Translations under genes and position numbers: made by a program
Notes under the pieces: model-generated
The model's database searches: none
What the model was told of the DNA's origin: nothing
What the model saw: the letters and a program-made list of their open reading frames with translations, nothing else
Source: Laguncularia racemosa
Lineage: Eukaryota; Streptophyta; Magnoliopsida; Myrtales; Combretaceae
Direction: 5' to 3'
Assembly: GCA_037954665.1 (NCBI GenBank)
Contig: JBBMOL010000021.1
Location: 3,348,001 to 3,412,000, forward strand
DNA: 64,000 bases
In this document: positions 33,101 through 45,013 of the stretch, piece after piece
Numbering within the stretch: the stretch's first letter is position 1
Layout: every line of letters begins with the position of its first letter

Positions 33101-34430
33101 AATAAAAGAAAGGAGGTGGTGGGGGGATGGGGGAGGGTAGAATGAATGTTAGTTGCTAGATCATCAAGAACAATCCAATAGTAACCAATAATGGTAGATA
33201 TCATTCGTACATCTCAAAGTGATTCAATAGTTGAGATTAGCCTCCAAAATATATAAATAGGAGGCTAATTCTCCCATTTTCAACACATTTGGCACTTTGC
33301 AAGATTTGAGACAAACATGAAAGTTCTACAAAAATACTTTCACAAAAGATTAAACCACTTCTTCATGAAAAACAAATCAAGAACGTATAATCAAATATAT
33401 TGATACACACATGCATATGAAACATTAAATTAGCCTATTCTTCCCCCATGTCTCTTCTTATCACTTTCACGTGCATATCATTATTTCAACTAGTCTCCAA
33501 GATCAACCTATACATGCATCGTACTTGATCAATCATCAATAGCAAACCCTGTAAGCAGAGTGTTTATATAGAGCCCATGATTCTTAGTGAGCAAAGGAGA
33601 GACTATTTTTGCAAGCCATGCGTCATTTTTCTTTAATTGTAAACTAATAGGGTTTTGATTATGTGTCATATTATTGTTAGTGTCCTAGTCATCCTTCCTA
33701 GTGTAATTTGCTGCCACACATATTTCATGCATAATTCATTGGATTTAGACTTATTTTGTTAGCTATTTGATCATTATTTTCTTAATTTAGGTATAGTGTA
33801 TAAATATTTAGGGTTAATGCTAATTTACATATATATATATTACTTATTATATATTTAATTAATACATATTATCTTTAGATATTATTTCATGTGATATTAT
33901 TAACTTTGTTATTAGAGTAATTTTATCTCTAAAGTCTTGTCCATCACGAAATTCAAGTTTTGAGTTTTTGATAATTAACAAGTTATAATAGTATGCTTAA
34001 GTTTATGACATTAATAATGTTTCATTGACTTGTTTTCAAAATCCATGTCTACAAGTCACTTCAGTTGACTTTCATGGCTATGTCATAATTTTGAGTTATA
34101 ATGATGATATTTTTTAAATGTCTCGAATTTAGATGTTAATATTTTAAATGCTATTTTCTAAAGTTTACAAATACTTTATTTATACCCATATCAAAAGTCG
34201 CATGGAATAATTTTACTTTTTTAATAATCCTATTTTAATTTCATTTGCAAATTAGTCAAATTTTTAAGATTAAAAGATACAAGTATCTAATTGCATGAAA
34301 TTAAAATTACAATTACAACAAAATTCTTTCATTTTTTGTGATAATGTGAAATATTCTTATGCTAAAATAAAAAAAAAAAAGGAAAAATGAAATAGATAAT
34401 CTGAGACGAGCCCAATCCACATGACAAACC
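30169..34430. other. Repeat debris and intergenic DNA
   Basis: I see no supported gene. Notable pieces are purine-rich low-complexity DNA (30300-30440), poly-A stretches and a possible retroelement promoter TATATAAATAGG at 33249-33260 (+). A faint gag-like zinc-knuckle relic lies on the minus strand at 32340-32560 (HTSKDCRELGCKKKSNEG). The short open frames at 30808-31092, 31513-31707 and 33022-33204 have no recognisable content. Confidence 0.45.
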
Positions 34431-34439
34431 GAAGGATGT

Positions 34440-34599
34440 AAGCAAAACCGAAACTCAGCGACCAAAATAAAACAAATAAATAAATAAAACCGTAAATTCC
34501 GGTCCGATGCCGGTTCAATTTTCGGCTTCGTGAGGTTCGCTCCCCACTGCGAAGCGTTAGTAGATGGAAACTAAAGAAACCGTGCTGGTGCTTGTTGAA
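34440..34599 (+). promoter_or_regulatory. Likely 5' leader exon of the PPR gene
   Basis: A short GC- and CpG-richer stretch (34495-34560) in an AT-rich surround is followed by GAAG|GTGAGT at 34596-34605, a strong plant splice donor. The matching acceptor would be TGTGTAG at 34799-34805, just before the proposed start. The transcription start itself is not determined. Confidence 0.45.
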
Positions 34600-34808
34600 G
34601 GTGAGTTTTCAAAACCCTAGAGTGAATCGACCTTGAGTCCCTGATTGCAAAGATTTTTCTGTTCCATTTTAACGGCAGCGTATGATTTGCGGGAAATTTT
34701 TTTATGAATTTTGACTTTCAGGGGAGTAGCTAAGTTGGAAATGAAAAATAGTCTTTTTTTTTTTTAAGGGTTTTTTGGTGTCTGAGCTCTATCATCTATG
34801 TGTAGGGC

Positions 34809-37304
34809 ATGGCGCTGTCAAGAGGAATGTTAAGAGGAGAGAGATTGGCCAGAAGAAGCTTCATTGGAGTCGATTTCAGCTTGTGGGTTCTTGCGGATGC
34901 GAGATTGGTCAGTTCGTGATGTATAATCGATTTTATGTATTTTTGACATTGACGTGAATTCGATGTAAAATGGAATCCAAACACCACTTGATAACAAGAA
35001 TCGTCTAATATTTTAGCAATTTGGAAATGCTTATCAGTTTTATCTTTTTTTCCTCCCTAATTTTTTTGGGTAAAAGCTTGACCTTTGGTTATAATTACTA
35101 TATGCCCAACATCTAAAGGGTGCTTCTTGGGTACTCTGGATTAATCTGTCATGAAATTTTCATCCCATAATTGAGTCCTTGTCTATTGTAACTCTTGCAT
35201 ATTGCCTTAGGACATCAATCATGGTCTTCCATACAGAGTTTCTACACATATGATCTCAGATATGACATGGAAAGTTTCCGTCTTCATTCAATCAAACTTC
35301 AGAATCTTCTGCATTTCATATCCTACTATGAAGAGGTCTAAATGTAAGATGGCTGAAGTGGTGTTCCAATATCTTTATTGTTTCTATTGTCCATTTTGTT
35401 ACCTCAAATATGCCTTGATCTTGCATGAGACGTGGTACTCTTTTTCTCTGAAATCACTTACTAGCATTATTCGCACAATGTAAATCATACTTATCCACTG
35501 GCCAGTTTATTGGTCTTGACCATTTTGTGCATGTGGACAGCTGTTTCACTTATAGCTGGGTTGACTAAGTTCTTGTCTCTTGACAAAAGGAATAAGCTTA
35601 TACATATTATTGTTTTTAATGCTTAGAGATTTATGATCTTGTTTTTCTATTGAACCTTGAGGTTCATGAGTTTGACCTGGTATTTCTGTAGCATTCCTTT
35701 TCTGCTTCTGTTCTTTGTGAATTGATTGCATCTGATAAAGGGAATAACGCTTATGAGTAAATAAATAATTAACTCACTAACATCATCTTTAGTATTGAGA
35801 TTTGCAACTTAATTACCATTTTTTTCCCTCTTCCGTCCAGGGCTGTAATGGTGATGTTATTGGACCATCTCATCACTATAGCAGAGAGTTTCTAAGGAAA
35901 ATCTGCAGAGGAAAGGTGCTAACTTTCAAAGTGCTTTTCTTTTTATCCATACCATGTATCTTTCTCTTTTTTCTTCAGTCCTAGAAAGTTCTGATCAGCA
36001 GGATATGTATCATAATGCAGGTAACTTTTACAGTGGGATCTTCAGATTGTAATGCAAACAACTCCAAGCCCCCATCAATCCCAACTGACCTATCTCCCAA
36101 GTCTGTGTGCGATACTCTTTTGTGCTATAACAATGACTGGAAACGAGCACTTGAGTTTTTTCACTGGGTTGAAACCGAGTGTCATTTCAAGCATACTACT
36201 GAGACATACAACCATGTGATCAACATCTTAGGAAAATTCTTTGAATTTGATCTTTGTTGGAGCTTAATTGAACGTATGAAAGAAAATCCACTTGCATTTC
36301 CCAATCACGAGATATTTCGAACCATTTTCAAGCGTTATGCGTCTGCCCACTTGGTTGAAGAGGTCATGAGCACTTATGAGAAGTTAGATGAATATAATTT
36401 GAAGGATGAGACGTCATATTATAATCTAGTAGATGCATTATGTGAGCGCAAACATGTAATAGAAGCTCATGAGTTCTGTATGGGAAAGAATCAGCGAGTG
36501 GATTTGGGTTTTCAAGTTGATAACACAAAGATTCATAATATGATTCTTCGTGGGTGGTATAAAATTGGTTGGTGGAGTAAGTGCAGAGAGTTTTGGGAGG
36601 AAATGGACAAGAAAGGTGTAAAGAAAGACTTGCATTCATATTCAATATACATGGATATAGTTAGCAAAAGTGGGAAGCCATGGAAGGCTGTAAAGTTGTA
36701 CAAAGAGATGAAGAGAAGGAGGATGAAGCTAGATGTCGTGGCTTATAATACTGTTATCTCTGCAATTGGTCTCTCAGAGGGTGTAGATTTTTCACTGCGA
36801 TTGTACCGTGAGATGAAGGAATTGGGTTGTGAACCCAATGTCGTGACATATAATACAATTGTTAAGCTTTTGTGCCAAAATGGTAGGGTAGCAGAAGCAA
36901 ATATACTACTTGATCAAATGTATAAGAATGGTTGTAAGCCAAATATTATTACATATCACTGCATTTTTGGTTATTTGGAAAAACCCAGGGAAATACTAAG
37001 GTTGTTTGATAGGATGATTGCCAGTGGCGTTTTTCCAAGTATGGACACTTATGTATTGCTCATAAGAAAGTTTGGAAGATGGGGTTTTCTCAGGCCTATA
37101 TTCTTAATATGGAAAAAGATGGAAGAAACGGGAGCCAGTCCTGATGAGTTTGCTTACAATGCTCTAATTGATGCTTTAGTGGAGAAAGGTATGACAGATT
37201 TGGCTCGAAAGTATGATGAAGAAATGTTATCCAAAGGGCTTTCAGCAAAGCCAAGGGCAGAGTTAGCAACAAAGCTGGAATTTGAGTGTTTTCATGATAG
37301 GTGA
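34809..37304 (+). CDS. P-class pentatricopeptide repeat protein, mitochondrial type
   Basis: Proposed coding exons are 34809-34907, 35841-35915 and 36021-37304, joined in phase 0 to give 485 residues. The ATG at 36015 lies in the acceptor ATGCAG, so I reject it as the start. The first exon encodes MALSRGMLRGERLARRSFIG, Arg-rich without acidic residues before residue 11, like a mitochondrial presequence. About ten PPR motifs follow from residue 90 on, for instance VVAYNTVISAIGLSEGVDFS and VVTYNTIVKLLCQNGRVAEA; there is no E, DYW or SMR domain. From memory the sequence closely resembles the Arabidopsis protein At1g80550. P-class PPR proteins bind organellar RNA for processing or stability. The third exon is certain; the first two are inferred from splice sites and frame. 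Confidence 0.85.
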
Positions 37305-37745
37305 GGATGCTTGAAGTTGGCAAAGCAATCTTGATAGATGGTTACATGATAGTCCAACCAGTCAGGTTTGCTCTCCTTGTTATAACTTCTCTTTTAAGAT
37401 TTGAGAATCTATTAAAACTTAAATGTTGTTATTGACGTATATTCAGGTAGTTTCACAAGGTATTTACTTGTCTATACAGGCCATGCATATTGCTTTTTCA
37501 AGAAGTCTTCCTTCTGGAATATATTAAGCTATGGAGGAGGCAGTAGCATGCAAGAATAGAACAAAGTTTTGGAAAGTAGAAACTTTTTTTTGGCATTTGG
37601 CCAAAAGAATAAAAAAAGAAATGTCTTTTGGCAGGTGACGGAAGATTGTTGAGGTAAGTAGGGGGCTTGATTTTCAATTATAAGCATTTTCAGTTACTCA
37701 TATATATTTGATTCTTCTGTTTAAGGAACTCATATGTTCTCATTT
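37305..37745 (+). other. 3' region of the PPR gene up to the LINE
   Basis: Noncoding, AT-rich, probably 3' UTR and downstream DNA. The last 19 bases (37727-37745) are the left target duplication of the LINE. Confidence 0.5.
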
Positions 37746-37874
37746 CACTAGAAATTTAATGCCCCAGTGTGTGTAAATCTTTTAAAGGGACATTACACTA
37801 TGTTTAAACCATACACTTCCCTATAATATTTTCTTCTGTTTTCTCCCTTCTCCATTCATTCCGTCACCCTCATC

Positions 37875-39602
37875 ATGTCGTCTCCAGGGAGAGACGGAGT
37901 GTCCGGACATTTGAAGACACCCATGAAGGTGGGTGCAGCATGCCAAGCAACCCTAGGAGACCATTTTCCACCTGAATTCTTTGGCAACCAAGTTAGTAGG
38001 TCACCATGCACGATTCCAGAGGTGGTCTTCCAGAACAGACCAAAAAAAGGAAACAACAAACTACTTTTGAAGTCTTGGAAAGCAACCAGCTGGACAAAGT
38101 TGAAAAGGGTAATTTGGAGCCAAGTGCCCACATGGGCAGGTCAACACTAGGTAATTGCCAGCCAGGCAATTCCAGCGAAAAGGACACACCCCAGGCTGAC
38201 ACCAACCTTTTATCACCTTCCCAAGGTATTTCCTCTTTTGGAAAAACGACCTTGGAGGAAGTCAATGGTCTGCTGGAGGAAATTGAGGACCAAAACCGGA
38301 CATCAAAACCACCTGGCCACACACACATGGCCATTGGGAAGCCAGTTGGTACCAAGTCCTTCGCCAACGTCTGCACTTCTAAAAGCAAGGATATTGACCC
38401 AAAGTTAGTCTTCGTTTTATTCCTTTGGCGACCAAAGGTTATGTTCCTTGGGTGAGAATCCCTAAGGTAGTTGAAGACACCGGTGTGGAATATTGGGACT
38501 CCACACTTGTGGGCTACTTCTTAGGCCGTAAGCTGCCATACTCGCTGGTCCAAGCCACTGCCTTCGAGCTATGGAAAGACTTTGACCTCTTAGATGTACT
38601 AGGAAGCAAGGATGGGTTTTTCTACTTCTAGTTTGCCTTAAGGAGTGACCTTAACCTCGTCCTCGAAAAAACATGGTATTTTGCTCAAAGATTTCTCATA
38701 TTGCAATAATGGAGGAAGGGTATATCTCTTGACAGACCACAACCAACCAATGTGCCAGTTTGGGCTATCTTTAGCTGCATACCGTGTGAGTTCCTATCTA
38801 CTGAGGGCATAAGTCACATCGTGAGTGGTGTAGGCATTCCCCTTAAAGCTGATGCTTTGACATCGTCTAGACAAAGGGCTAACCATGCTAGGGTCCTTGT
38901 AGAAATAGATGCACGCAAGGAGCTAGTAACTCAAGTGGAAGTGGAGGGGGAAGATGGTGCTATTGTTGTGGTTCGTGTTGAATATCAGTGGCTCCCTCCT
39001 CGATGTGCTGCTTGCAAAGTTTTTGGACACACATGCGGTCTAAGGCAAGTGTGGAGCAGTGGATACTAGCCAATCATGTAGGCAAAGCGAAGAAGAAAGT
39101 GCATGGAGAGGAAGGTACAATGGGCAAACCCCCTGGAAACCCATGGCAGCAACAGAAGAGGGGGGTCAGCGAGGAGGTCTAATCCCCTCTCAAACAAAAC
39201 AAAGAGGAGATTGGAGGGAATGGAGTGGAGGCCGAGGAGGAGGGATCAAAGGGAAATGTTGATGAACATACACATGGAGAGATGCATACTGTTGGAGACA
39301 TGGAGGTTGACAGAGATGGGAAGATGCCTACTCCACAAGCTAATATAGCCCTTGAATTGTGCCCAATCACCTCAGCCACTATTGTTGTGTCAGAATCCCC
39401 TGGGCATGAAGAGGATGACCAGCAAGACCATCCTGGAAGTGATAGGGAGGAAGAGATTGAGGACTTTGAGAACACACCACTCAACAAGTTGCTGGTTCAG
39501 ATGAACCAAGCATCAGGCAATTGTCCCAAATCCAGCAAAAGCTCCAGCTCCTCTAGCCATTGGAAAAAGAAACTGCGCAAGAGGAGAAGGACTTTTACTT
39601 AA
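37875..39602 (+). pseudogene. LINE A ORF1 (DUF4283, zinc knuckle)
   Basis: It starts MSSPGRDGVSGHLKTPMKVG at 37875 and ends with the basic WKKKLRKRRRTFT. After a frame change, 38425-38631 gives YWDSTLVGYFLGRKLPYSLV, the DUF4283 domain. Then 38752-39069 gives VPVWAIFSCIPCEFLSTEGI, ADALTSSRQRANHARVLVEI and EYQWLPPRCAACKVFGHTC, where the CCHC knuckle lacks its regular last spacing. Such ORF1 proteins bind the element's RNA. The frame changes at least three times, so the protein cannot be made. Confidence 0.8.
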
Positions 39603-39629
39603 TCATGTATCTCCCACCCCTCCTCTTCC

Positions 39630-42600
39630 ATGTCAGTAGCAATATGGAATATATGGGGGTTTAACAACCCCATCAAGGTGATGGAAGTTAGGAAAACATG
39701 TGAATCCCATAAAATAAGTCTCATTGGTCTATTGGAAACTAAGGTTAATCCTTCCAATGAAGATTATATTAAGAACATGTTGGGGCCTTGATGGTAGGTA
39801 TGGATAAATACTGTTACGCGAAAATGGATATGGGTTGCTTGGAAACCGAGAGAGTGGAATGTAAAGGTTGAGATAGAACATGCACAATTTTTACATTGTG
39901 TAGCCACCAACTTGAGAATAAATATGGATCTGGCTATAACATTTGTCTACGGCTCCAATAGCGATAGGGAAAGAAGAGGTTTGTGGCTAAATCTAGAGGT
40001 AATAGTGCCAAATTTGAGTTAGGTTCCTTGGGTGGTAATGGGTAACTTTAATACTGCTAGGACTGCCTCAGAGAAAATTGGAGGGAGAGCAAGGGTTACA
40101 GAGGCGATGGTAGAGTTTTAGAAGAGCATCGCTTAAATGGAGGTGGAAGATCTACGATGCATAGGAGATTTCTATACGTGGTCCAACAAACAAGCTCAAG
40201 GGCCAATACTAAGGAAGATGGACAGAATCATGGTCAACCACTACTGGCTCAATACGCTCCCTAGAACACATGCTAAATTCCTTACACTAGTCCTCTCGGA
40301 CCATTCACTTGCTGTGGTATGTATGGATTACGGCTCAAGGACCAAGAAAAGCCCATTCAAGTTCTTCAACTTCTAGGTAGATCACAAGAGATTCAAGGAA
40401 ATAGTGAGTAACACGTGGAAGGAGGAAGTGAAAGGGTCTAGGATTTTCTAGGTTGTAAAGAAGCTCAAGCTTCTCAAGGAGAACCCAAGAGTTTGAATAG
40501 GGCTGAATTCTCCAACCTATCCAATCGTGTTCAAATAGCGAAGAACAATTTGATCCAGCTGCAAGCAAACATACATGGCATAGGGGACACTTCTCATATG
40601 GAAGAGGAAAGGGCTGCCTACAAGGAATACAACATGCTCCGAGGTGCTGAGGAGAGCTTTTACAAGCAAAAATCAAGGGCCAAATGGTTAATTTTAAGTG
40701 ATAAAAACATTGCCTACTTCCATAAGGCCATGAAGGGTCTACACAACTGGAGCTCCTTGTATCGGCTAACCAAGGAGGATGGTAGTAAGGCCACGGGAGA
40801 GATTAAGGTTAAACAGATGGTAGTTGGTTACTTCCAGCAACTCTATGACCAGCCTACCGCCTTTAGTAGCTTTGATGAAGTTAATAATTTGGTGACCTGG
40901 GAATTGGATGAGTAGCAAAGGCTTGCGCTTGACACCCCTTTTACAGATGATGAGATTAGATGGGGCTTTATGTCGCAAGCAAATGAAAAACCCCGAGTCT
41001 ACTGGAGCTCAGTATTCCTTCTCCCCAAGAAGATAATCACAAAGGTAGAGCAACTAATCAGGAACTTCCTTTGGAGTGGAAATCCTCATACAGGAACCAA
41101 AGCCAAAGTTAGATGGAAAGAGGTTTGTAAGCCACTCAAATGTCGGGGTCTGGGGATTCCCAACCTTCATCATTGGAATAAGGCCTTACAAATCAAGTAC
41201 ATTTGGCACCTATGCAAAAGCGGTCAGCGTAGTCTATGGCCTGAATGGGTACACTCGACCTTGTTGAAAGGTAGAAGCTTCTGGACGTCACGAGCCCCAG
41301 CTGTATGTTCTTGGTCTTGGAAGAAACTCCTAAAGCTTGGACCTTTAGTGCGAAGTAGCTTTCAATGGAAAGTGAGAGATGGCCTAACCATCTCTATTTG
41401 GTCTGACTTTTGGTTACCCATGAGTCCTTTGGACATCCTATGCTCTCCATAACAGATTAGGAACTCTAGGATTCCAATAATGGCAAAATTATGCTCTTTG
41501 GAGGAAAACAACACATGGCGGCTACCAAACCATCCACCATGGACAGATATCTGCATTCCCACACACATTAAGCCCAATCATCACACTTCCGACCAACTCC
41601 AATGGATTCACACGACTGCAAAGGAATACAACATCAAAAGTGGCTATTTCTTCCTTAATCCAGCCGGACCAACAATACCATGGTATCGTGTTGTATGGAA
41701 TGGAACCACCATACCAAGGCACTCCTTCATATTATGGCTTGCTTGGTTGGGAAAATTATCTACACTTGATAAGCTGACCACATGGGGACTAGCCACATCC
41801 TCAACATGCTACTTATGCCAACAAGAAGACGAGGACCACTCCCACCTATTCTTTGGTTGCCAATACTCATCCCGAGTATGGCAGACAGTGAGTGATATGG
41901 CCAACTGTCCCCCTTCCTGTAAGGATTGGCAGGGAGCCAAACGAGTTCTACTGGCAACGAACCAGTCCAACTCCAAACAACACCAAACTTGAAGAGCAAG
42001 CCTCACAGCCACGGTATACTGCATTTGGAGAGTGCGCAACAAAGCAAGACTTAGGCACCCTATCCGTAGCATCTCTTTCTTAGCCAATCAAATCAAATCT
42101 TATATCTACATAGAATAATTTGATAGGGCCAGTTTGTATCAACTACTATAAGTATGGTACTAAAGTTGTAATAGAATAGTTACTAGTGTTATATTGTGAT
42201 GTAACCGTCTTTGACGGATGTATCTTTATTTCCAATCAATAAATAATGAATTACCGAAAAAAAACCCCCGAGTCCTGATGAGTACCTAGCTTGCTTCTTC
42301 AAAGAAGCTTGAGAAATTGTACGTGACGATATGATTGCTACCACTAAAGAGTTCTTGACTATAGGTCACTTGCTCTAGGAGATTAATAATACAATTATCT
42401 CCTTAGTCCCCAAAATAGCAAATCCCACTAAGTTGGGCGATTATTGGCTTATAGCATGTTGCAATGTACTATACAAGGCTATTTCCAAGGTCCTTGCTGC
42501 ACGAATAAAATCAATTTTACCATCTCTGGTTGGGAAGAAACAGGCTGCCTTTATACCAGGTAAAAGGATAATTGATAATATATTTGTTGCACAAGAGTTG

Positions 42601-44394
42601 ATGGCAGGTTACCATTCACAAAAGGGTGCGCCACGTTGTACACTCAAGGTGGACTTGCAAATTCTCTTGAAGGTCCTCAAGGCCATGAACTTTACCCCAC
42701 TCATTTGCAACCTCATCAGTCAATGCATCTCTATCCTTTAGTTCACCATTAACGTCAATGGGGAAATGGTAGGGTTCTTTGCAAATAGATGAAGATTGAG
42801 ACAAAGGATCTCATCTCTCCTTATTTATTTGTTCTGGGCATGGAAGTACTTTCCATGTAGCTAAGAAGGCTGGCCTCTAACCCCAAATTCTCCCTACATT
42901 GGAGATGTAAAGCTGAAAGATTGACTCACCATTGTTTTGCAGATGATCTCCTAATCTTTGCAAAAGGAAATGTCAACTCTATCACTTTGATCAAGGAAAC
43001 CCTACAGTACTTCCAAACTATATCGAGATTGGAGGCCAATAATACCAAGAGTAATATATTCTTCTCTTATGTCTCTATGGGCATCAAAGAGGAAATTCTT
43101 CATACTACCCAATTCTATGAAGGCAAGCTACCGGTATGCTACTTGGGGGTCCTACTCATCTCCTCAAAGCTTAAGAAAGAGGATTGTGAGGTTTTTGTAT
43201 AGAGAACCTTGGCACGTATCAACTTTTGGATGGCTAAATACTTATCATATGCAGGTAAACTACAATTGGTAAATTCAGTCCTATTTTCCATGCAAGTTTA
43301 CTAGTGCTTAGTGTTTCTTTTGCCTAAGTCTATTGTTACAAGAATAGATCAGCTACTTCGGAACTTCCTTTGGAGTGGTAACCCAAACACCTTTACAAAG
43401 GCTAAGGTTCGATGGGCGGATGTTTTCAAACCTCTAAAATGTGGAGGCCTCAGGATCCCAAACATCTACCATTGGAACAAGACCATCTAACTTAAGCATA
43501 TATGGCGGCTGTGCAAGGAAGGGTCGAAGAGCTTATGGCCGGAATGGGTACATTTCATCTTATTAAAGGGTAAAAACTTTTGGTCTTCCAAAGCACCTTC
43601 TATATATAAAACGTAGGAGCTCTATAAGGATGTACTTCCAATGGGAGCCTAATAATGGTCTAGAGAACTCACTCTAGGCGGATTATTGGCTTCTAATAGG
43701 ACCCCATGATACAATATATAGTGCTTGGGCTATGGGTAGTACACGATTCCCACCTACTATAAAGCTTTGCTCCATCATGCATGAGAATGAATGGTGTATC
43801 CCAGATGGCTCGTTTTGGACAAATATCCACATCCTATCCTCCATCCAACCTAATGCTTCTATCCCGGACCAACTTCGTTGGATACACTCCATGTCAAGAG
43901 AGTATACTATCAAAAGTGGACATGGATTTCTTAATCCGTGAGGTCCTATCATGCCATGGTATAAAGTAGTTTGGAACAACACATCTTTACCTATATACTC
44001 TTATATCCTATGGCTAGCTTGGCTAGGCAAACTCTCTACCCTTGACAGATTGAATAATTGGGAACTTGTAGTATCTACAACTTGCTTTCTCTATAGTTAG
44101 AGCTCAGAGAACCATGCTCACTTATTCTTCGACTGTAGCTATACTTCTCAAATCCGGAACTTAGTATGTGACTTCTTGCAATGCCCAGCAACTTTCTGTA
44201 ACTGGCAAGGGTCCACAAATCTCTTAGTGGCAACAGCTGATTCTCCCAAACCGACTTTCAAAATTTGGAGAGCGGCACTAGCTGCATTAGTCTACTGCAT
44301 ATGGAGACTGCACAACAAAGTGAAACTAGGAGATGCTCTCCCTAGTGTGGGCACCATTGCCAACCAGATTAGAGCCTATACTAACCTATTGTAA
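39630..44394 (+). pseudogene. LINE A ORF2 (endonuclease, RT, zf-RVT), split by LINE C
   Basis: ATG at 39630 opens MSVAIWNIWGFNNPIKVMEV with LIGLLETKVNPSNEDY, the apurinic-type endonuclease. MGNFNTARTASEKIGG, GDFYTWSNKQAQGPILRKMD and VLSDHSLAVV follow. RT resumes after LINE C as SPDEYLACFFKEA, LVPKIANPTKLGDY, KKQAAFIPGKRIIDNIFVAQ and HHCFADDLLIFAKGN, so the FADD catalytic pair is intact. The zf-RVT region is at 43990-44394 (ILWLAWLGKLSTLDRLNNWE, HAHLFFDCSY). A stop follows at 44392-44394. Confidence 0.87.
41000..42260 (+). mobile_element. LINE C: 5'-truncated LINE inserted in LINE A
   Basis: It begins inside the RT thumb (VYWSSVFLLPKKIITKVEQL) and ends with a 3' UTR and A tail (ACCGAAAAAAAA). 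It is flanked by the duplicated target AAAACCCC(C)GAGTC at 40986-40999 and 42261-42274. On the right copy the host RT continues in frame. The open frame 40970-41452 and then 41480-41992 carries the zf-RVT domain (HSFILWLAWLGKLSTLDKLT, CYLCQQEDEDHSHLFFGC) with only one break, so it is younger or less decayed than LINE A. Confidence 0.9.
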
Positions 44395-44514
44395 TCTAGG
44401 GTTTTACCCTACTCAATTGTACTTCATTTATGCTTTCAACACCTTGATGTAATATCTATACTTGTCTTTGACGATTGTACTACTATTAGATCAATAAATT
44501 TCATTTATCCAAAA

Positions 44515-44564
44515 AACTCGTATGTTCTCACTTATCAAGGAAAAGAAAAAATAGCCTGTAAATT
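44515..44564 (+). other. Short flank with the right target duplication of LINE A
   Basis: Positions 44515-44533 are the right copy of the LINE A target duplication; nothing else is seen up to the duplicated block. Confidence 0.7.
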
Positions 44565-45013
44565 AGTAATCAAAAATTGATTTCTGCATAATCTACACTG
44601 TTTAAGGGGGGAGTCTAGATGGTGGTCTTTGCTACGTTTTGAGGATTAACTCTCATACACAATGTTGGCTTGTCAATCTGATTCACTTTGTTTCTGTTTT
44701 TTCCACTTGATTTGAATGTGGGAAACAGGAAGGAATGGGAAAAGAAATGTGTTCCACGTTTGAGCATGCATGTTTTAGTAATCAAAAATTGATTTCTGCA
44801 TAATCTACACTGTTTAAGGGGGGAGTCTAGATGGTGGTCTTTGCTGCGTTTTGAGGATTAACTCTCATACACAATGTTGGCTTGTCAATCTGATTCACTT
44901 TGTTTCTGTTTTTTCCACTTGATTTGAATGTGGGAATTTAATGGAAAATCAGGACTGCAAAACATGCATGCTCAAACGTGGAACACATTTCTTTTCCCAT
45001 TCCTTCCTGTTTC
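44565..45013. repeat. 212-bp duplication with an inverted spacer
   Basis: 44565-44724 recurs almost unchanged at 44777-44936 (period 212). The 54-bp spacer 44723-44776 (GGAATGGGAAAAGAAATGTG inside it) recurs as its reverse complement at 44959-45013. The order is therefore unit, spacer, unit, inverted spacer. Confidence 0.92.

Larger units (their letters stand above)
37746..44514 (+). mobile_element. L1-type LINE A, full length, interrupted by LINE C
   Basis: It has 5' UTR, ORF1 (DUF4283 and zinc knuckle), ORF2 (endonuclease, RT, zf-RVT), a 3' UTR and a short A tail (ATCCAAAAAA at 44507-44516). The target duplication AACTC(A/G)TATGTTCTCA(T/C)TT is at 37727-37745 and 44515-44533, with 2 mismatches in 19. 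A younger LINE lies at 41000-42260 inside the RT region. Without that insert the element is about 5.5 kb, a normal full length. Both ORFs have frameshifts and stops. Confidence 0.9.

Noticed and set aside
36015..36020. ATG at 36015 as the start of the PPR protein
   Set aside because: It lies in the acceptor ATGCAG. Upstream exons join in frame and supply a targeting-like N-terminus.
37856..38388. Minus-strand ORFs over LINE A ORF1
   Set aside because: They are shadows of the plus-strand LINE coding sequence, without motifs of their own.
40335..42087. Minus-strand ORFs of 66-113 residues within LINE A and C
   Set aside because: They mirror ORF2 in the opposite frame; no domain is seen.
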